Below are positions 7,302 through 17,524 of a stretch of 64,000 bases of DNA, one piece after another. Position 1 is the stretch's first letter, and the number at the start of each line of letters is the position of its first letter. Source of the stretch: Sphaerotilus natans (GTDB lineage Bacteria; Pseudomonadota; Gammaproteobacteria; Burkholderiales; Burkholderiaceae_C). The notes beneath the pieces were generated by a model. It was not told the origin of the DNA and ran no database searches. It worked only from the letters and a program-made list of their open reading frames with translations. Location: the NCBI RefSeq assembly GCF_900156335.1, contig NZ_FTMZ01000019.1, positions 1-64,000 of the forward strand, written 5' to 3'. Made by a program: the position numbers and the translations under genes.

Positions 7302-8635
7302 CCTCTGCTCCCGACCGCCTGGCGCTGCGCGCCGACCTGCTCGACTTCGACGCCGATCCCGGCTGGGCGGTGCCCGATCCGGCCACCGGCCTGGTGCCGG
7401 GCGTGCGCTGGCGGCCCGATCACTGGCTGCTGGTCGAGGACGGCCGCATCGCGGGCGTCGAGCCCGCGGCGGCCTTCACGCCGGACGCGGCCGTCTGGTC
7501 GGTCGAGGACCGGCGCGGCCGGCTGCTGATGCCGGGCTTCATCGACACCCATGTGCACAGCCCGCAGCTGGACGTGATCGCCAGCTACGGCACCGAGCTG
7601 CTCGACTGGCTGGAGACCTACACATTCCCCGCCGAGATGCGCCACGCCGACCCGGCGGTGGCCGTCGCCGGGGCCGAGCTGTTCCTCGATGCGCTGCTGG
7701 CGCACGGCACGACCAGCGCGGTGGTGTTCCCGACGGTGCATGTCAGCTCGACCGAGGCGCTGCTGGCCGGCGCGCACCACCGCGGCATGCGCCTGATCAC
7801 CGGCAAGGTGCTGATGGACCGCCACGCGCCCGAGGGCCTGCGCGACGACGTGCCCGGCGCCGAGCGCGACAGCCGCGCGCTGATCCGCCGCTGGCACGGC
7901 ACCGGCCGGCTGGCCTACGCGATGACGGTGCGCTTCGCGCCGACCAGCACGCCCGAGCAGCTGGCGATGGCCGGGCGGCTGATGATGGAGGTGCCCGGCC
8001 TCTACATGCAGACGCATGTGGCCGAGAACCGCGCCGAGGTGGCCTGGGTGGCCGAGCTCTTCCCCGAGGCGCGCAGCTACCTCGACGTCTATCACCGCGC
8101 CGGGCTGCTGGGCGAGCGCGCGGTGCTGGCGCACGGCATCTGGCTCGACGACGCCGACCGCGCGCTGCTGGCCGACACCGGCGCGCAGATCGCGCACAGC
8201 CCGAGCTCCAACCTCTTTCTCGGCAGCGGCCTGATCGGCTGGCCGGAGCTGGAGGCGGCCGGCGCGCGCGTGTCGCTGGCCAGCGACGTGGGCGGCGGCA
8301 CCAGCCTGTCGATGCTGCGCACGCTGGCCGACGCCTACAAGGTGCAGGCGCTGCGCGGCGTGCGGCTGACGGCCTGGAAGGCGCTGCACGGCGCGACGCT
8401 GGGCGCGGCCGAGGCGCTCGGCCTGGCGCACGAGATCGGCGCGCTGGAGGTCGGTCGCACCGCCGATCTGGCGCTGTGGGACTGGGCCGCCGGCCCGGTG
8501 GCCACGCACCGCGACGCGCGGGCGCGACAGTTGCATGAGCGGGTCTTCGCCTGGATGACACTCGGTGACGAGCGGAACCTGGCGGCGACCTGGATCGCCG
8601 GTCGCGCGCTTTTCCGGCGCGCGCCGATCCGCTGA
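7298..8635 (+). CDS. guaD: Guanine deaminase
   Basis: A 445-residue amidohydrolase that converts guanine to xanthine and ammonia, feeding XdhAB. Metal-site motifs are MPGFIDTHVHSPQ near residues 75-88, a mid-protein QTHVAEN, an active-site HGIWLDD, and the late SDVGGGTSLSML block typical of guanine deaminases. ELLDWLETYTFPAE is a further GuaD signature. The length matches the family (430-450). The start ATG overlaps the LysR stop. Its position between xdhABC and a nucleoside transporter supports the assignment. Confidence 0.95.
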   Translation: MTSAPDRLALRADLLDFDADPGWAVPDPATGLVPGVRWRPDHWLLVEDGRIAGVEPAAAFTPDAAVWSVEDRRGRLLMPGFIDTHVHSPQLDVIASYGTELLDWLETYTFPAEMRHADPAVAVAGAELFLDALLAHGTTSAVVFPTVHVSSTEALLAGAHHRGMRLITGKVLMDRHAPEGLRDDVPGAERDSRALIRRWHGTGRLAYAMTVRFAPTSTPEQLAMAGRLMMEVPGLYMQTHVAENRAEVAWVAELFPEARSYLDVYHRAGLLGERAVLAHGIWLDDADRALLADTGAQIAHSPSSNLFLGSGLIGWPELEAAGARVSLASDVGGGTSLSMLRTLADAYKVQALRGVRLTAWKALHGATLGAAEALGLAHEIGALEVGRTADLALWDWAAGPVATHRDARARQLHERVFAWMTLGDERNLAATWIAGRALFRRAPIR

Positions 8636-8640
8636 CGACA

Positions 8641-8670
8641 GTTTTTGTGACAATGCGCACCGTTTTTGTG
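8641..8670. promoter_or_regulatory. Paired 9-bp direct repeats upstream of the purine ABC operon (candidate operator)
   Basis: GTTTTTGTG occurs at 8641-8649 and again at 8662-8670, a spacing of 21 bp or two helical turns, in the 69-bp gap between guaD and the ABC ATPase. T-rich identical sites on one helix face are unusual in this GC-rich sequence and look like a dimer or tandem-dimer binding site. The protein that would bind is unknown. Confidence 0.45.
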
Positions 8671-8704
8671 CCGCACGACTGACCCGACCCGGAGTCCTCC
8701 CCCG

Positions 8705-10264
8705 ATGACCGCCCCTCCACGCCTGGAACTCCTGGGCATCACGAAGCAGTACCCCGCGGTGCGCGCCAATGACGGCGTGGCGCTGACGGTCGCGCCCGGG
8801 CAGATCCATGCCGTGCTGGGCGAGAACGGCGCTGGCAAGTCGACGATGATGAAGATCATCTACGGCGCGGTGAAGCCCGACGCCGGCGAGATCCGCTGGA
8901 ACGGCCAGCCGGTGCAGATCACCAGCCCCGCGCACGCGCGCCAGCTCGGCATCAGCATGGTCTACCAGCACTTCTCGCTGTTCGACACGCTGACCGCGGC
9001 CGAGAACGTCTGGCTCGGCCTGGACAAGTCGATGTCGCTGGCGCAGGTGAGCGAGCGCATCCGCGCGGTCTCGGGCGAGTACGGGCTGGAGGTCGATCCG
9101 CTGCGGCCGGTGCATTCCTTGAGCGTCGGCGAGCGCCAGCGCGTCGAGATCGTGCGCGCGCTGCTGACCGATCCGAAGCTGCTGATCCTCGACGAGCCGA
9201 CCTCGGTGCTGACGCCGCAGGCGGTCGAGAAGCTCTTCGTCACGCTGCGCCGGCTGGCCGACACCGGCTGCTCGATCCTCTACATCAGCCACAAGCTCGA
9301 CGAGATCCGCGCGCTGTGCCACCACTGCACGGTGCTGCGCGGCGGCAAGGTGACGGGCGAGGTCGATCCGACGCAGGAGACCAACGCCTCGCTGTCGAAG
9401 CTGATGATCGGCGCCGAGCCGCCGGCGCTGCGCAGCCGCCCGGCCGCGCCCGGCGAGGTGGTGCTGGCGGTCGAGGGGCTGGACCTGCCGCAGGTCGATC
9501 CGTTCGGCACCACGCTGTCGCGGCTGGCGCTGCAGGTGAGGGCGGGCGAGATCGTCGGCATCGCGGGCGTGTCGGGCAACGGCCAGCAGGAGCTGATGGC
9601 CGCGCTCTCCGGCGAGGACCGGCGCGCGCCGGCCGGCTCGGTGCGGCTCTCGGGCCAGGACATCGCGCGCGCCACGCCGGCGCAGCGCCGCCGCCTGGGG
9701 CTGCACTTCGTGCCCGAGGAGCGCCTGGGCCGCGGCGCGGTGCCGACGCTGTCGCTGGCGCACAACCTGCTGCTGACCCGCACCGAGAACGTCGGCCCGG
9801 GCGGCTGGCTCAAGATGGGCGCGATCCGCGCGCAGGCGGCCGAGCTGATCCAGCGCTACAACGTCAAGGCCGGCGGCCCGGACGCGGCGGCCAGGTCGCT
9901 CTCGGGCGGCAATCTGCAGAAGTACATCGTCGGCCGCGAGATCGACGCGCGTCCGAAGCTGCTGATCGTCAGCCAGCCGACCTGGGGCGTGGACGTCGGC
10001 GCGGCGGCGCAGATCCGCCAGGCGATGCTGGCGCTGCGCGAGGCCGGCTGCGCGCTGCTGGTGGTCAGCGAGGAGCTCGACGAGCTGTTCGAGATCAGCG
10101 ACCGGCTGGTGGTGATCGCGCAGGGGCGGCTCTCGCCCTCGATCGCCACCCGCGACGCCACCATCGAGCAGATCGGCGCCTGGATGTCGGGTCTGTGGCC
10201 GTCGGAGCCCTCGCCGCAGAACAAGCAGAACAACAACAAGGAGAGCGACCATGCTCAGGCTTGA
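8705..10264 (+). CDS. Nucleoside/purine ABC transporter ATP-binding protein (duplicated ATPase)
   Basis: A 519-residue double-ATPase of the sugar/nucleoside (RbsA/YufO/NupA) class. The first half has Walker A GENGAGKST, signature LSVGERQRVE and Walker B LLILDEPTS. The second half has a degenerate P-loop (GVSGNGQQEL, no GK) and signature LSGGNLQKYIVGRE, exactly the asymmetry of this family. It energises import through the two permeases that follow. The ATG at 8705 is chosen because GGAG lies about 10 nt upstream and the family N-terminus begins there; an upstream in-frame ATG at 8666 lacks support. Its 3' end overlaps the next gene by 14 bp. Confidence 0.92.
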   Translation: MTAPPRLELLGITKQYPAVRANDGVALTVAPGQIHAVLGENGAGKSTMMKIIYGAVKPDAGEIRWNGQPVQITSPAHARQLGISMVYQHFSLFDTLTAAENVWLGLDKSMSLAQVSERIRAVSGEYGLEVDPLRPVHSLSVGERQRVEIVRALLTDPKLLILDEPTSVLTPQAVEKLFVTLRRLADTGCSILYISHKLDEIRALCHHCTVLRGGKVTGEVDPTQETNASLSKLMIGAEPPALRSRPAAPGEVVLAVEGLDLPQVDPFGTTLSRLALQVRAGEIVGIAGVSGNGQQELMAALSGEDRRAPAGSVRLSGQDIARATPAQRRRLGLHFVPEERLGRGAVPTLSLAHNLLLTRTENVGPGGWLKMGAIRAQAAELIQRYNVKAGGPDAAARSLSGGNLQKYIVGREIDARPKLLIVSQPTWGVDVGAAAQIRQAMLALREAGCALLVVSEELDELFEISDRLVVIAQGRLSPSIATRDATIEQIGAWMSGLWPSEPSPQNKQNNNKESDHAQA

Positions 10265-11324
10265 AGCCCGGCCGCAGCCGTCGAAGGCGATGTCGCTGGC
10301 CTCGCCGCTGATCGCGCTGGTGCTGACCACGATCATCGGCATCGCGCTGTTCGCCCTCCTGGGCAAGGACCCGGTCAAGGGCCTGCAGGTCTTCTTCGTC
10401 GAGCCGCTGAAGGACGCCCGCGCGCTGTCCGAGCTGAGCGTCAAGGCGGTGCCGCTGGTGCTGATCGCGCTGGGGCTGGCGGTGTGCTTCCGCTCCAACC
10501 TGTGGAACATCGGCGCGGAGGGCCAGTTCATCGTCGGGGCGCTGGCCGGCGGATGGGTGGCGCTGCAGGCGCAGCCTGACTCCTCGCGCGGGATCGTGGT
10601 GCTGATCCTGGCTGCGGGCGTGCTCGGTGGCATGGCCTGGGCGGGTATCACCGCGCTGCTGCGCGACCGCTTCAACGCCAGCGAGATCCTCGTCAGCCTG
10701 ATGCTGGTCTATGTGGCCGAGATGCTGCTGAGCTATCTGGTCTACGGCCCCTGGAAGGATCCGAAGGGCTTCAACTTCCCGCAGACCATCACCTTTCTCG
10801 AGCCGACGAAGATTCCGCGCCTGGTCGACGGCCTGCGCGCCAACATCGGCGTGCTGATCGCGCTGGTGGCGGTGGGCGGCTTCACCGCCTTCCTGTTCCG
10901 TACTTACCGGGGCTTTGCGCTGCAGGTGGGCGGGCTGGCGCCGGCGGCGGCGCTGTATGCGGGCTTCTCGTCGCGCGGCGCGCTGTGGACGGCGCTGCTG
11001 GTGTCGGGCGGCATGGCCGGCCTGGCCGGCGCGCTGGAGGCCGCCGGACCGCTGGGCCAGCTCACGCCCTATGTACCGGTGGGCTACGGCTTCGCGGCGA
11101 TCATCGTCGCCTTCGTCGGCCGGCTGCATCCGGTGGGCATCGTCTTTTCGGCGCTGCTGATGAGCATGTTCTACATCGGCGGGGAGCTGGCGCAGTCGCG
11201 CCTGGGCCTGCCGAAATCGCTGACCGGCGTGTTCCAGGGGCTGCTGCTGTTCACGCTGCTGGCCTGCGACACGCTGATCGCCTATCGCGTGCGCTGGGGC
11301 GCCGCAGGAAAGGGTGCCCGATGA
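10251..11324 (+). CDS. Nucleoside/purine ABC transporter permease 1
   Basis: A 357-residue multi-pass inner-membrane protein of the BPD_transp_2 (YufP/NupP-like) family. It has a cytosolic N-terminus with the first helix around residues 17-37, then the conserved LCFRSNLWNIGAEGQ-type segment (here AVCFRSNLWNIGAEGQFIVG) that defines nucleoside permeases. It overlaps the ATPase gene upstream by 14 bp and the second permease by ATGA, so all three are one translationally coupled unit. It forms the channel with permease 2. Confidence 0.92.
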   Translation: MLRLEARPQPSKAMSLASPLIALVLTTIIGIALFALLGKDPVKGLQVFFVEPLKDARALSELSVKAVPLVLIALGLAVCFRSNLWNIGAEGQFIVGALAGGWVALQAQPDSSRGIVVLILAAGVLGGMAWAGITALLRDRFNASEILVSLMLVYVAEMLLSYLVYGPWKDPKGFNFPQTITFLEPTKIPRLVDGLRANIGVLIALVAVGGFTAFLFRTYRGFALQVGGLAPAAALYAGFSSRGALWTALLVSGGMAGLAGALEAAGPLGQLTPYVPVGYGFAAIIVAFVGRLHPVGIVFSALLMSMFYIGGELAQSRLGLPKSLTGVFQGLLLFTLLACDTLIAYRVRWGAAGKGAR

Positions 11325-12241
11325 ACGAGTTCGCGCTGCTGCTGGCGGCCACGCTGAGTGCCGGCACCGTGCTGGCGATCGCCGGCCTGGGCCTCCTGAT
11401 CAACGAGCGCGCCGGCGTGCTCAACCTCGGTGCCGAAGGCATGATGCTGGTGGCAGCGATCGCCGGCTTCGCCACCTCGGTGCACACCGGCAATGACTGG
11501 ATCGCGTTTGCCGCCGGCGCCGGGGCGGGCGCGCTGATGGCCGCGGCCTTCGGCGTGCTGGTGATCTGGCTGAACACCAACCAGTACGCCACCGGCCTGG
11601 CGCTGAGCCTGTTCGGCGCGGGCTTCTCGGCCTTCGTCGGCATCCGCTACACCCAGGAAAAGCTCGCCGAGCGGCCGAAGTTCGAGATTCCCGGACTGGC
11701 CGACATTCCCTTCTTCGGGCCGGCCTTCTTCAAGCACCACCCGATGGTCTACCTGACGATCGTGCTGATGGCCGCGCTGGCCTGGTTCCTGTACCGCTCG
11801 CGCGCCGGGCTGGTGCTGCGTGCGGTGGGCGAGTCGCCCGAGTCGGCGCATGCGCTGGGCTATTCCGTGCGGCGCATCCGGCTGCTGGCGGTGATGGCCG
11901 GCGGCGCGCTGTGCGGCGTGGCCGGCGCCTACCTGTCGGTGATCTACACGCCGCTGTGGGTCGAGGGCATGACCGCCGGCAAGGGCTGGATCGCGCTGGC
12001 GCTGACCACCTTCGCCACCTGGCGGCCGGCGCGCGTGCTGCTGGGCGCCTACCTGTTCGGCGGCGTGACGATGCTGCAGTTCCACCTGCAAGGCGAGGGC
12101 GTGCAGCTGCCCAGCCAGCTGCTGACCGCGCTGCCCTATCTGGCCACGATCGTGGTGCTGGTGCTGATCTCGCGCAACCCGGCGTGGATCCGCGCCAACA
12201 TGCCGGCCTCGATCGGCAAGCCTTTCTTCCCGGGATCCTGA
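11321..12241 (+). CDS. Nucleoside/purine ABC transporter permease 2
   Basis: A 306-residue multi-pass permease of the same family (YufQ/NupQ-like). Seen: LINERAGVLNLGAEGMMLVAA near the N-terminus, equivalent to the EGQ segment of permease 1, and multiple hydrophobic helices. The start ATG is inside the stop of permease 1 (ATGA, 11321-11324). It ends 70 bp before the binding-protein gene. Substrate is inferred from the neighbouring guanine/xanthine genes; family members carry nucleosides or purine bases. Confidence 0.92.
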   Translation: MNEFALLLAATLSAGTVLAIAGLGLLINERAGVLNLGAEGMMLVAAIAGFATSVHTGNDWIAFAAGAGAGALMAAAFGVLVIWLNTNQYATGLALSLFGAGFSAFVGIRYTQEKLAERPKFEIPGLADIPFFGPAFFKHHPMVYLTIVLMAALAWFLYRSRAGLVLRAVGESPESAHALGYSVRRIRLLAVMAGGALCGVAGAYLSVIYTPLWVEGMTAGKGWIALALTTFATWRPARVLLGAYLFGGVTMLQFHLQGEGVQLPSQLLTALPYLATIVVLVLISRNPAWIRANMPASIGKPFFPGS

Positions 12242-12311
12242 GCCGGATCCGATAATCCCCGCCTGCTGATCCAGGCACAACACGACCGACAGACTCTCAA
12301 CAGGAGAACCC

Positions 12312-13487
<1,176 letters not shown>

Positions 13488-13529
13488 CGGCTGATGGGCT
13501 GACGGGCTGATCGCTCATCGCCCTTTCTG

Positions 13530-13580
13530 AGCCTGCGAGCCGTGGTGCAGCCTGTCGCTGTGCTACACTCGCAGGCTTTT
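13530..13580 (+). terminator. Long-loop inverted repeat with T-tract after the purine importer
   Basis: AGCCTGCGAG (13530-13539) pairs perfectly with CTCGCAGGCT (13568-13577), followed by TTT. The 28-nt loop is long for an intrinsic terminator and contains a promoter-like element, so it may instead act as an operator or leader structure. Confidence 0.45.
13561..13569 (+). promoter_or_regulatory. Candidate extended -10 promoter for rplM-rpsI
   Basis: TGCTACACT is an extended -10 with core TACACT, about 140 bp upstream of rplM. No good -35 is seen at 17-18 bp. A strong ribosomal-protein promoter is expected somewhere in 13488-13707. Confidence 0.35.
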
Positions 13581-13707
13581 CCGTCATTGGCTGCACGGGA
13601 AAGACGGGTCGGAAGACCTGGCCGGAGACCTGAGAGGCTGCGTTCACAAGCAGCGCCGAGGGCCCGGATCAAGCAGCCAGCAGACCCCTGAAGCAAAGAG
13701 ATTTGCC

Positions 13708-14136
13708 ATGAAGACTTTCAGCGCCAAGCCGGCCGAGGTCGTGCATGAGTGGTTTGTGATTGACGCAACGGACAAGGTTCTCGGACGGGTGGCCAGCGAA
13801 GTCGCCCTCCGCCTGCGCGGCAAGCACAAGGCCATTTACACGCCTCACGTGGACACCGGTGACTACATCGTCATCGTCAATGCGGACAAGATCCGTGTCA
13901 CGGGCAACAAGGCCGAACAGAAGGTGTACTACCGTCATACCGGTCACCCGGGTGGCATCTACGGCACCAAGTTCAAGGACATGCAGGCCAAGCACCCGGG
14001 TCGCGCCATCGAAAAGGCCGTCAAGGGCATGCTGCCGAAGGGCCCGCTGGGCTACGCGATGATCAAGAAGCTGAAGGTCTACGCGGGCACCGAGCACCCG
14101 CACACCGCTCAGCAGCCCAAGTCGCTGGACATCTGA
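13708..14136 (+). CDS. rplM: 50S ribosomal protein L13
   Basis: A 142-residue protein, the standard length. Conserved blocks: [19 protein letters not shown] at the N-terminus, [28 protein letters not shown], and the C-terminal [16 protein letters not shown]. It binds 23S rRNA early in large-subunit assembly. Ten bases separate its stop from rpsI, the near-universal rplM-rpsI operon. The long leader upstream may allow regulation, but no known riboswitch is visible. Confidence 0.98.
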   Translation: MKTFSAKPAEVVHEWFVIDATDKVLGRVASEVALRLRGKHKAIYTPHVDTGDYIVIVNADKIRVTGNKAEQKVYYRHTGHPGGIYGTKFKDMQAKHPGRAIEKAVKGMLPKGPLGYAMIKKLKVYAGTEHPHTAQQPKSLDI

Positions 14137-14146
14137 GGAGCCGACA

Positions 14147-14539
14147 ATGATTGGTGATTGGAACTACGGCACGGGCCGTCGCAAGTCGTCGGTCGCGCGT
14201 GTCTTCATCAAGAAGGGCACGGGCCAGATCACGGTCAATGGCAAGCCGGTCGAGCAATACTTCGGCCGTCAGACCTCGATCATGATCGTCAAGCAGCCGC
14301 TGGCGCTGACCAACAATGTCGAGACCTTCGACATCAAGGTCAACGTGCACGGTGGTGGCGAATCCGGCCAGGCCGGTGCCGTCCGTCACGGCGTCACCCG
14401 CGCCCTGATCGACTATGACGCGACCCTGAAGCCCGAGCTGAGCAACGCCGGCTTCGTGACCCGCGACGCTCGTGAAGTCGAGCGTAAGAAGGTCGGTCTG
14501 CACGGCGCGCGTCGCCGCAAGCAGTTCAGCAAGCGCTGA
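14147..14539 (+). CDS. rpsI: 30S ribosomal protein S9
   Basis: A 130-residue protein. Conserved blocks: [48 protein letters not shown], and the basic C-terminal tail ending KQFSKR that reaches towards the P-site tRNA. GGAG precedes the ATG by about 7 nt. Second and last gene of the operon, followed by a strong terminator. Confidence 0.98.
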   Translation: MIGDWNYGTGRRKSSVARVFIKKGTGQITVNGKPVEQYFGRQTSIMIVKQPLALTNNVETFDIKVNVHGGGESGQAGAVRHGVTRALIDYDATLKPELSNAGFVTRDAREVERKKVGLHGARRRKQFSKR

Positions 14540-14610
14540 TCTCCTGCTCTGCCTGCCGCCAAGTCTGCCCTCGAGCAGACCTGGGAGACCCGGCAGGCCC
14601 TGCAGCTTCG

Positions 14611-14642
14611 AAGGCCACCTCAGGGTGGCCTTCTGCTTTTTG
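14611..14642 (+). terminator. Intrinsic terminator of rplM-rpsI
   Basis: AAGGCCACC-tca-GGGTGGCCTT is a 9-10 bp stem with a short loop, followed by a CTTTTTG T-rich tract. Confidence 0.85.
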
Positions 14643-14727
14643 GCGGCCGGTGATGCTGACCGCAGTGGAACTCTGTCGTATCGTTCGGGCCTGTGCAACA
14701 GGATGTTGCTGCTGATCAGGATCTCGC

Positions 14728-15444
14728 ATGCGATGGAAACTGCTGCGCCGCCGGCTGTCGGTGAGCGCACCCCGGGTCACGGTGCGCAGCCGGCTGCCCT
14801 GGCCGATCCGCTGGCTGGTGCTGGCGCTGATGATGGGCGGCTCGGCTGCGGTGGCGGTCTGGACCTATGAATACGGCCGCGAGATCGCCGGGCTGGGGCG
14901 TGATGCGGGTGCGGAACTGCGCCTGCTGCGCCAGGAGCTCGAGCGGCTGCGTGAGGAGCACCAGCGCGCGGTGTCGGTCGCCAATGCCGCCGACAGCCTG
15001 CTGACCGCCTCCCGCACTGCCCAGGAGGCGCTGGCGGCCCGGGTCAAGGTGCTGGAGGTCGAGAACCTCGCATTGACCCGCGACATCGGCTTTCTCGAGA
15101 AGATGATGCCGGCGCCGACCGACAACCGGCCGCTGTCGGTGCGCGGCCTGCAGCTGCAGGCCGACGGGCCGCAGCGGCTGCGCTATCAGGCGCTGCTGAT
15201 GCAGGCGCTGGGGCAGCCTGCAGGGCTCAAGGGGCGCTACGATCTGGTACTTGTCGGATCCTCTGACGGAAAGCCCTGGTCGCAGACCGTGTCCCGACCG
15301 AACCAGACCATCGACATCAGGCAGTACCTGCGTCTCGATGGTGTGGTGGAGTATCCGTCGGGGGTCTCGGTCCGGCAGGTGGAGTTCCGGGTGCTCGGCG
15401 CGGACGGTCGCCTGCTGGTGGCCGAGACGGCCCGGCTCTTCTGA
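14728..15444 (+). CDS. Conserved membrane-anchored coiled-coil protein (DUF6776-like)
   Basis: A 238-residue protein. A basic N-terminus, one transmembrane helix (about residues 30-50), a coiled coil (about 55-125, rich in heptad leucine, glutamate and arginine) and a beta-rich C-terminal half, topology N-in with the bulk in the periplasm. This resembles the DUF6776 proteins found next to bactofilin in Burkholderiales. No catalytic motif. The genomic link to bactofilin suggests a role at the envelope-cytoskeleton interface, but that is inference. Confidence 0.7.
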   Translation: MRWKLLRRRLSVSAPRVTVRSRLPWPIRWLVLALMMGGSAAVAVWTYEYGREIAGLGRDAGAELRLLRQELERLREEHQRAVSVANAADSLLTASRTAQEALAARVKVLEVENLALTRDIGFLEKMMPAPTDNRPLSVRGLQLQADGPQRLRYQALLMQALGQPAGLKGRYDLVLVGSSDGKPWSQTVSRPNQTIDIRQYLRLDGVVEYPSGVSVRQVEFRVLGADGRLLVAETARLF

Positions 15445-15512
15445 GGGCGCGCGCCTGCCGGTCTGCGCCTGTTTTATGCACCTTTCAACCTCATCTCGAC
15501 AGGATTGATTCC

Positions 15513-15941
15513 ATGTTCAGTTCCAAGAAGCAGCCCGCGATCCGCAGCCTGATCGGCGAGGGCACCGTCATCCAGGGCACGCTGAGCTTCAGTGGCGGCC
15601 TGCGCATCGACGGCGAGGTCCAGGGCGATGTGGTGGCGGATGCCGGCAGCACCAGCATCCTGGTGATCAGCGAGAAAGCCAGGGTCACCGGCACGGTCAA
15701 GGCCGGTCATGTCATCATCAACGGCGCGGTTGTCGGGCCGATCGAGTCCAGCGTGCTGCTCGAGCTGCAACCCAAGGCGCACATCCAGGGCGATGTCGTC
15801 TACGAGGCGCTCGAGATGCACCAGGGTGCTACCATCGAAGGTGCCTTGCACCCGCTGTCGAAGGGCGCCCGCACCGATGCCGTGACGACCGACGACAAGC
15901 CTGCTCTCAAGCTGCTGGCCACCGGCAGCGACAAGAACTGA
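15513..15941 (+). CDS. Bactofilin family cytoskeletal protein
   Basis: A 142-residue polymerising scaffold. The central domain (about residues 12-112) is a right-handed beta-helix, visible as short hydrophobic/glycine repeats ([27 protein letters not shown], …[22 protein letters not shown]). Flexible tails flank it and there is no nucleotide site. Bactofilins self-assemble and localise cell-wall enzymes or polarity factors. Nearby is an M23 peptidase gene, as often seen for bactofilins, although here it lies on the other strand past erpA and anmK. Confidence 0.92.
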   Translation: MFSSKKQPAIRSLIGEGTVIQGTLSFSGGLRIDGEVQGDVVADAGSTSILVISEKARVTGTVKAGHVIINGAVVGPIESSVLLELQPKAHIQGDVVYEALEMHQGATIEGALHPLSKGARTDAVTTDDKPALKLLATGSDKN

Positions 15942-15972
15942 TCACCGACCTTCACTTCCACCGGAGCCCTTG

Positions 15973-16347
15973 ATGAGCGCCGTCGCCGAAACCCTCGACA
16001 CCTCTTTCACCGACCTGCCCGCCCCGATCGTCTTCACCGACAGCGCCGCCGCCAAGGTGGCCGATCTGGTGGCCGAGGAAGGCAATCCTGACCTGAAGCT
16101 GCGCGTGTTCGTGCAGGGTGGCGGCTGCTCCGGCTTCCAGTACGGCTTCACCTTCGACGAGATCGTCAACGATGACGACACCCAGATGTCAAAGAACGGC
16201 GTGACCCTGCTGATCGACGCGATGAGCCTGCAGTACCTGACGGGCGCCGAGATCGACTACAAGGAAGACCTGAGCGGCTCGCAGTTCGTCATCAAGAACC
16301 CGAACGCGACCACCACCTGCGGTTGCGGCTCGAGCTTCTCGGTCTGA
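15973..16347 (+). CDS. erpA: Iron-sulfur cluster insertion protein ErpA
   Basis: A 124-residue A-type carrier that receives Fe-S clusters from the scaffold and delivers them to apo-proteins. The three ligand cysteines are in [11 protein letters not shown] and in the C-terminal [11 protein letters not shown]. The ATG at 15973 is preferred over the adjacent in-frame TTG because GGAG lies 6 nt upstream. The N-terminal 20 residues are variable. Transcribed with the bactofilin gene (31-bp gap). Confidence 0.95.
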   Translation: MSAVAETLDTSFTDLPAPIVFTDSAAAKVADLVAEEGNPDLKLRVFVQGGGCSGFQYGFTFDEIVNDDDTQMSKNGVTLLIDAMSLQYLTGAEIDYKEDLSGSQFVIKNPNATTTCGCGSSFSV

Positions 16348-16374
16348 GCGCACGCCGCCCTGAACCTCGTGAAC

Positions 16375-16400
16375 AGGCCGCCTTCGGGCGGCCTGCGTCG
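16375..16400. terminator. Terminator hairpin between convergent erpA and anmK
   Basis: AGGCCGCC-ttc-GGGCGGCCT stem with short loop, then a weak T tract (GCGTCGTTT). It sits in the 55-bp convergent gap and could serve erpA. Confidence 0.7.
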
Positions 16401-16402
16401 TT

Positions 16403-17524
16403 TCAGGCCGGATAAAGCGCGCCGAGAATGCGCGGGCCGCGTGCGCCGGTCACCGCCGGTTCACCGGCCGGGCGGCGGTGCACCTGCATGCTCGCCAGCC
16501 AGGCGAAGGCGGCCGCCTCGACCTGCATGACCGGCAGGCCGCGCGTGTCGGTCGGCCGCACTGGCAGGCCGGGCAGCCGTGCCTGCAGGCGCGCCATCAG
16601 GTGGCGGTTGAGCGCGCCGCCGCCGCACACCAGCAGCTCGGTCGCGTCCGCGGCCTCGCGGCGCACGTCGTCGGCGATGGCGCGTGCCGTCAGCTCGCAC
16701 AGCGTGGCCTGCACGTCGACCGGTGCCAGCGCACTGCCCGCGGCCAGCCGAGGCTGCAGCCAGTCGGGCCGGAACAGGTCGCGGCCGGTGCTCTTCGGGG
16801 CAGGCTGGCGGAAATAGGGCTCGTCGAGCAGTCGCGCCAGCAGCGCGGTGTCGACCTGGCCGCCGGCAGCCCAGGCGCCATCTGCGTCATAGGCGCAGCT
16901 CTGGTGGCGCTCGATCCAGTGGTCCATCAGCGCGTTGCCGGGGCCGCAGTCGAAGCCACGCGGCGGCTGGCCGGGGCGCAGCACCGTCAGGTTCGAGATG
17001 CCGCCGATGTTGATGATCGCGCGGGCCTGACCGTCGGCGCCGAAAATGCCCTGATGGAACATCGGCACCAGCGGCGCGCCTTGGCCGCCGGCGGCGACAT
17101 CGCGGCTGCGCAGGTCGCAGACCACGTCGATGGCGGTCAGCTCGGCCAGCAGCGCGCCGTTGAGCAGCTGCACGGTGTAGCCGCAGCCGTCATGCAGGCC
17201 GGGCTGATGGCGCACCGTCTGGCCATGCGCACCGATCGCGCGGATCGCCGCAGCCGGCGTGGCGCTCTCCTGGAGCAGCTGCGCGACCACCTCGGCATAG
17301 GCCCGCGCCACGGCATTGGCGGCCAGCGCGCCACGGTGCAGCTCGTCGGGACCGCTGGCCTGCAGCGCCATCAGCCGTTCACGCCATGCCGGTGCAAAAG
17401 GCTGGTGCACATGCGCGATCAGCGCCTGCCAGGCGCTGTCGGCACCGATGCGGCACAGCACGCCGTCGACCCCGTCGAGCGAGGTGCCCGACATCAGGCC
17501 GACGAAGAGCTCGCCGTCGCTCAT
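16403..17524 (-). CDS. anmK: Anhydro-N-acetylmuramic acid kinase
   Basis: A 373-residue kinase that phosphorylates and hydrolyses 1,6-anhydroMurNAc to MurNAc-6-phosphate in cell-wall recycling. Motifs: GLMSGTSLDGVDG at the N-terminus, IGAHGQTVRHQP, NIGGISNLT, FDCGPGNALMD and LLVCGGGALNRHLM. The start ATG overlaps the stop of the upstream M23 peptidase gene (ATGA), pairing a wall hydrolase with a recycling enzyme. Length and motifs are normal. Confidence 0.95.
   Translation of the reverse strand: MSDGELFVGLMSGTSLDGVDGVLCRIGADSAWQALIAHVHQPFAPAWRERLMALQASGPDELHRGALAANAVARAYAEVVAQLLQESATPAAAIRAIGAHGQTVRHQPGLHDGCGYTVQLLNGALLAELTAIDVVCDLRSRDVAAGGQGAPLVPMFHQGIFGADGQARAIINIGGISNLTVLRPGQPPRGFDCGPGNALMDHWIERHQSCAYDADGAWAAGGQVDTALLARLLDEPYFRQPAPKSTGRDLFRPDWLQPRLAAGSALAPVDVQATLCELTARAIADDVRREAADATELLVCGGGALNRHLMARLQARLPGLPVRPTDTRGLPVMQVEAAAFAWLASMQVHRRPAGEPAVTGARGPRILGALYPA

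Noticed and set aside
7148-10675. A 1175-codon minus-strand open frame opposite guaD and the ABC ATPase
   Set aside because: Antisense to strong genes; His/Arg/Gln-rich shadow composition.
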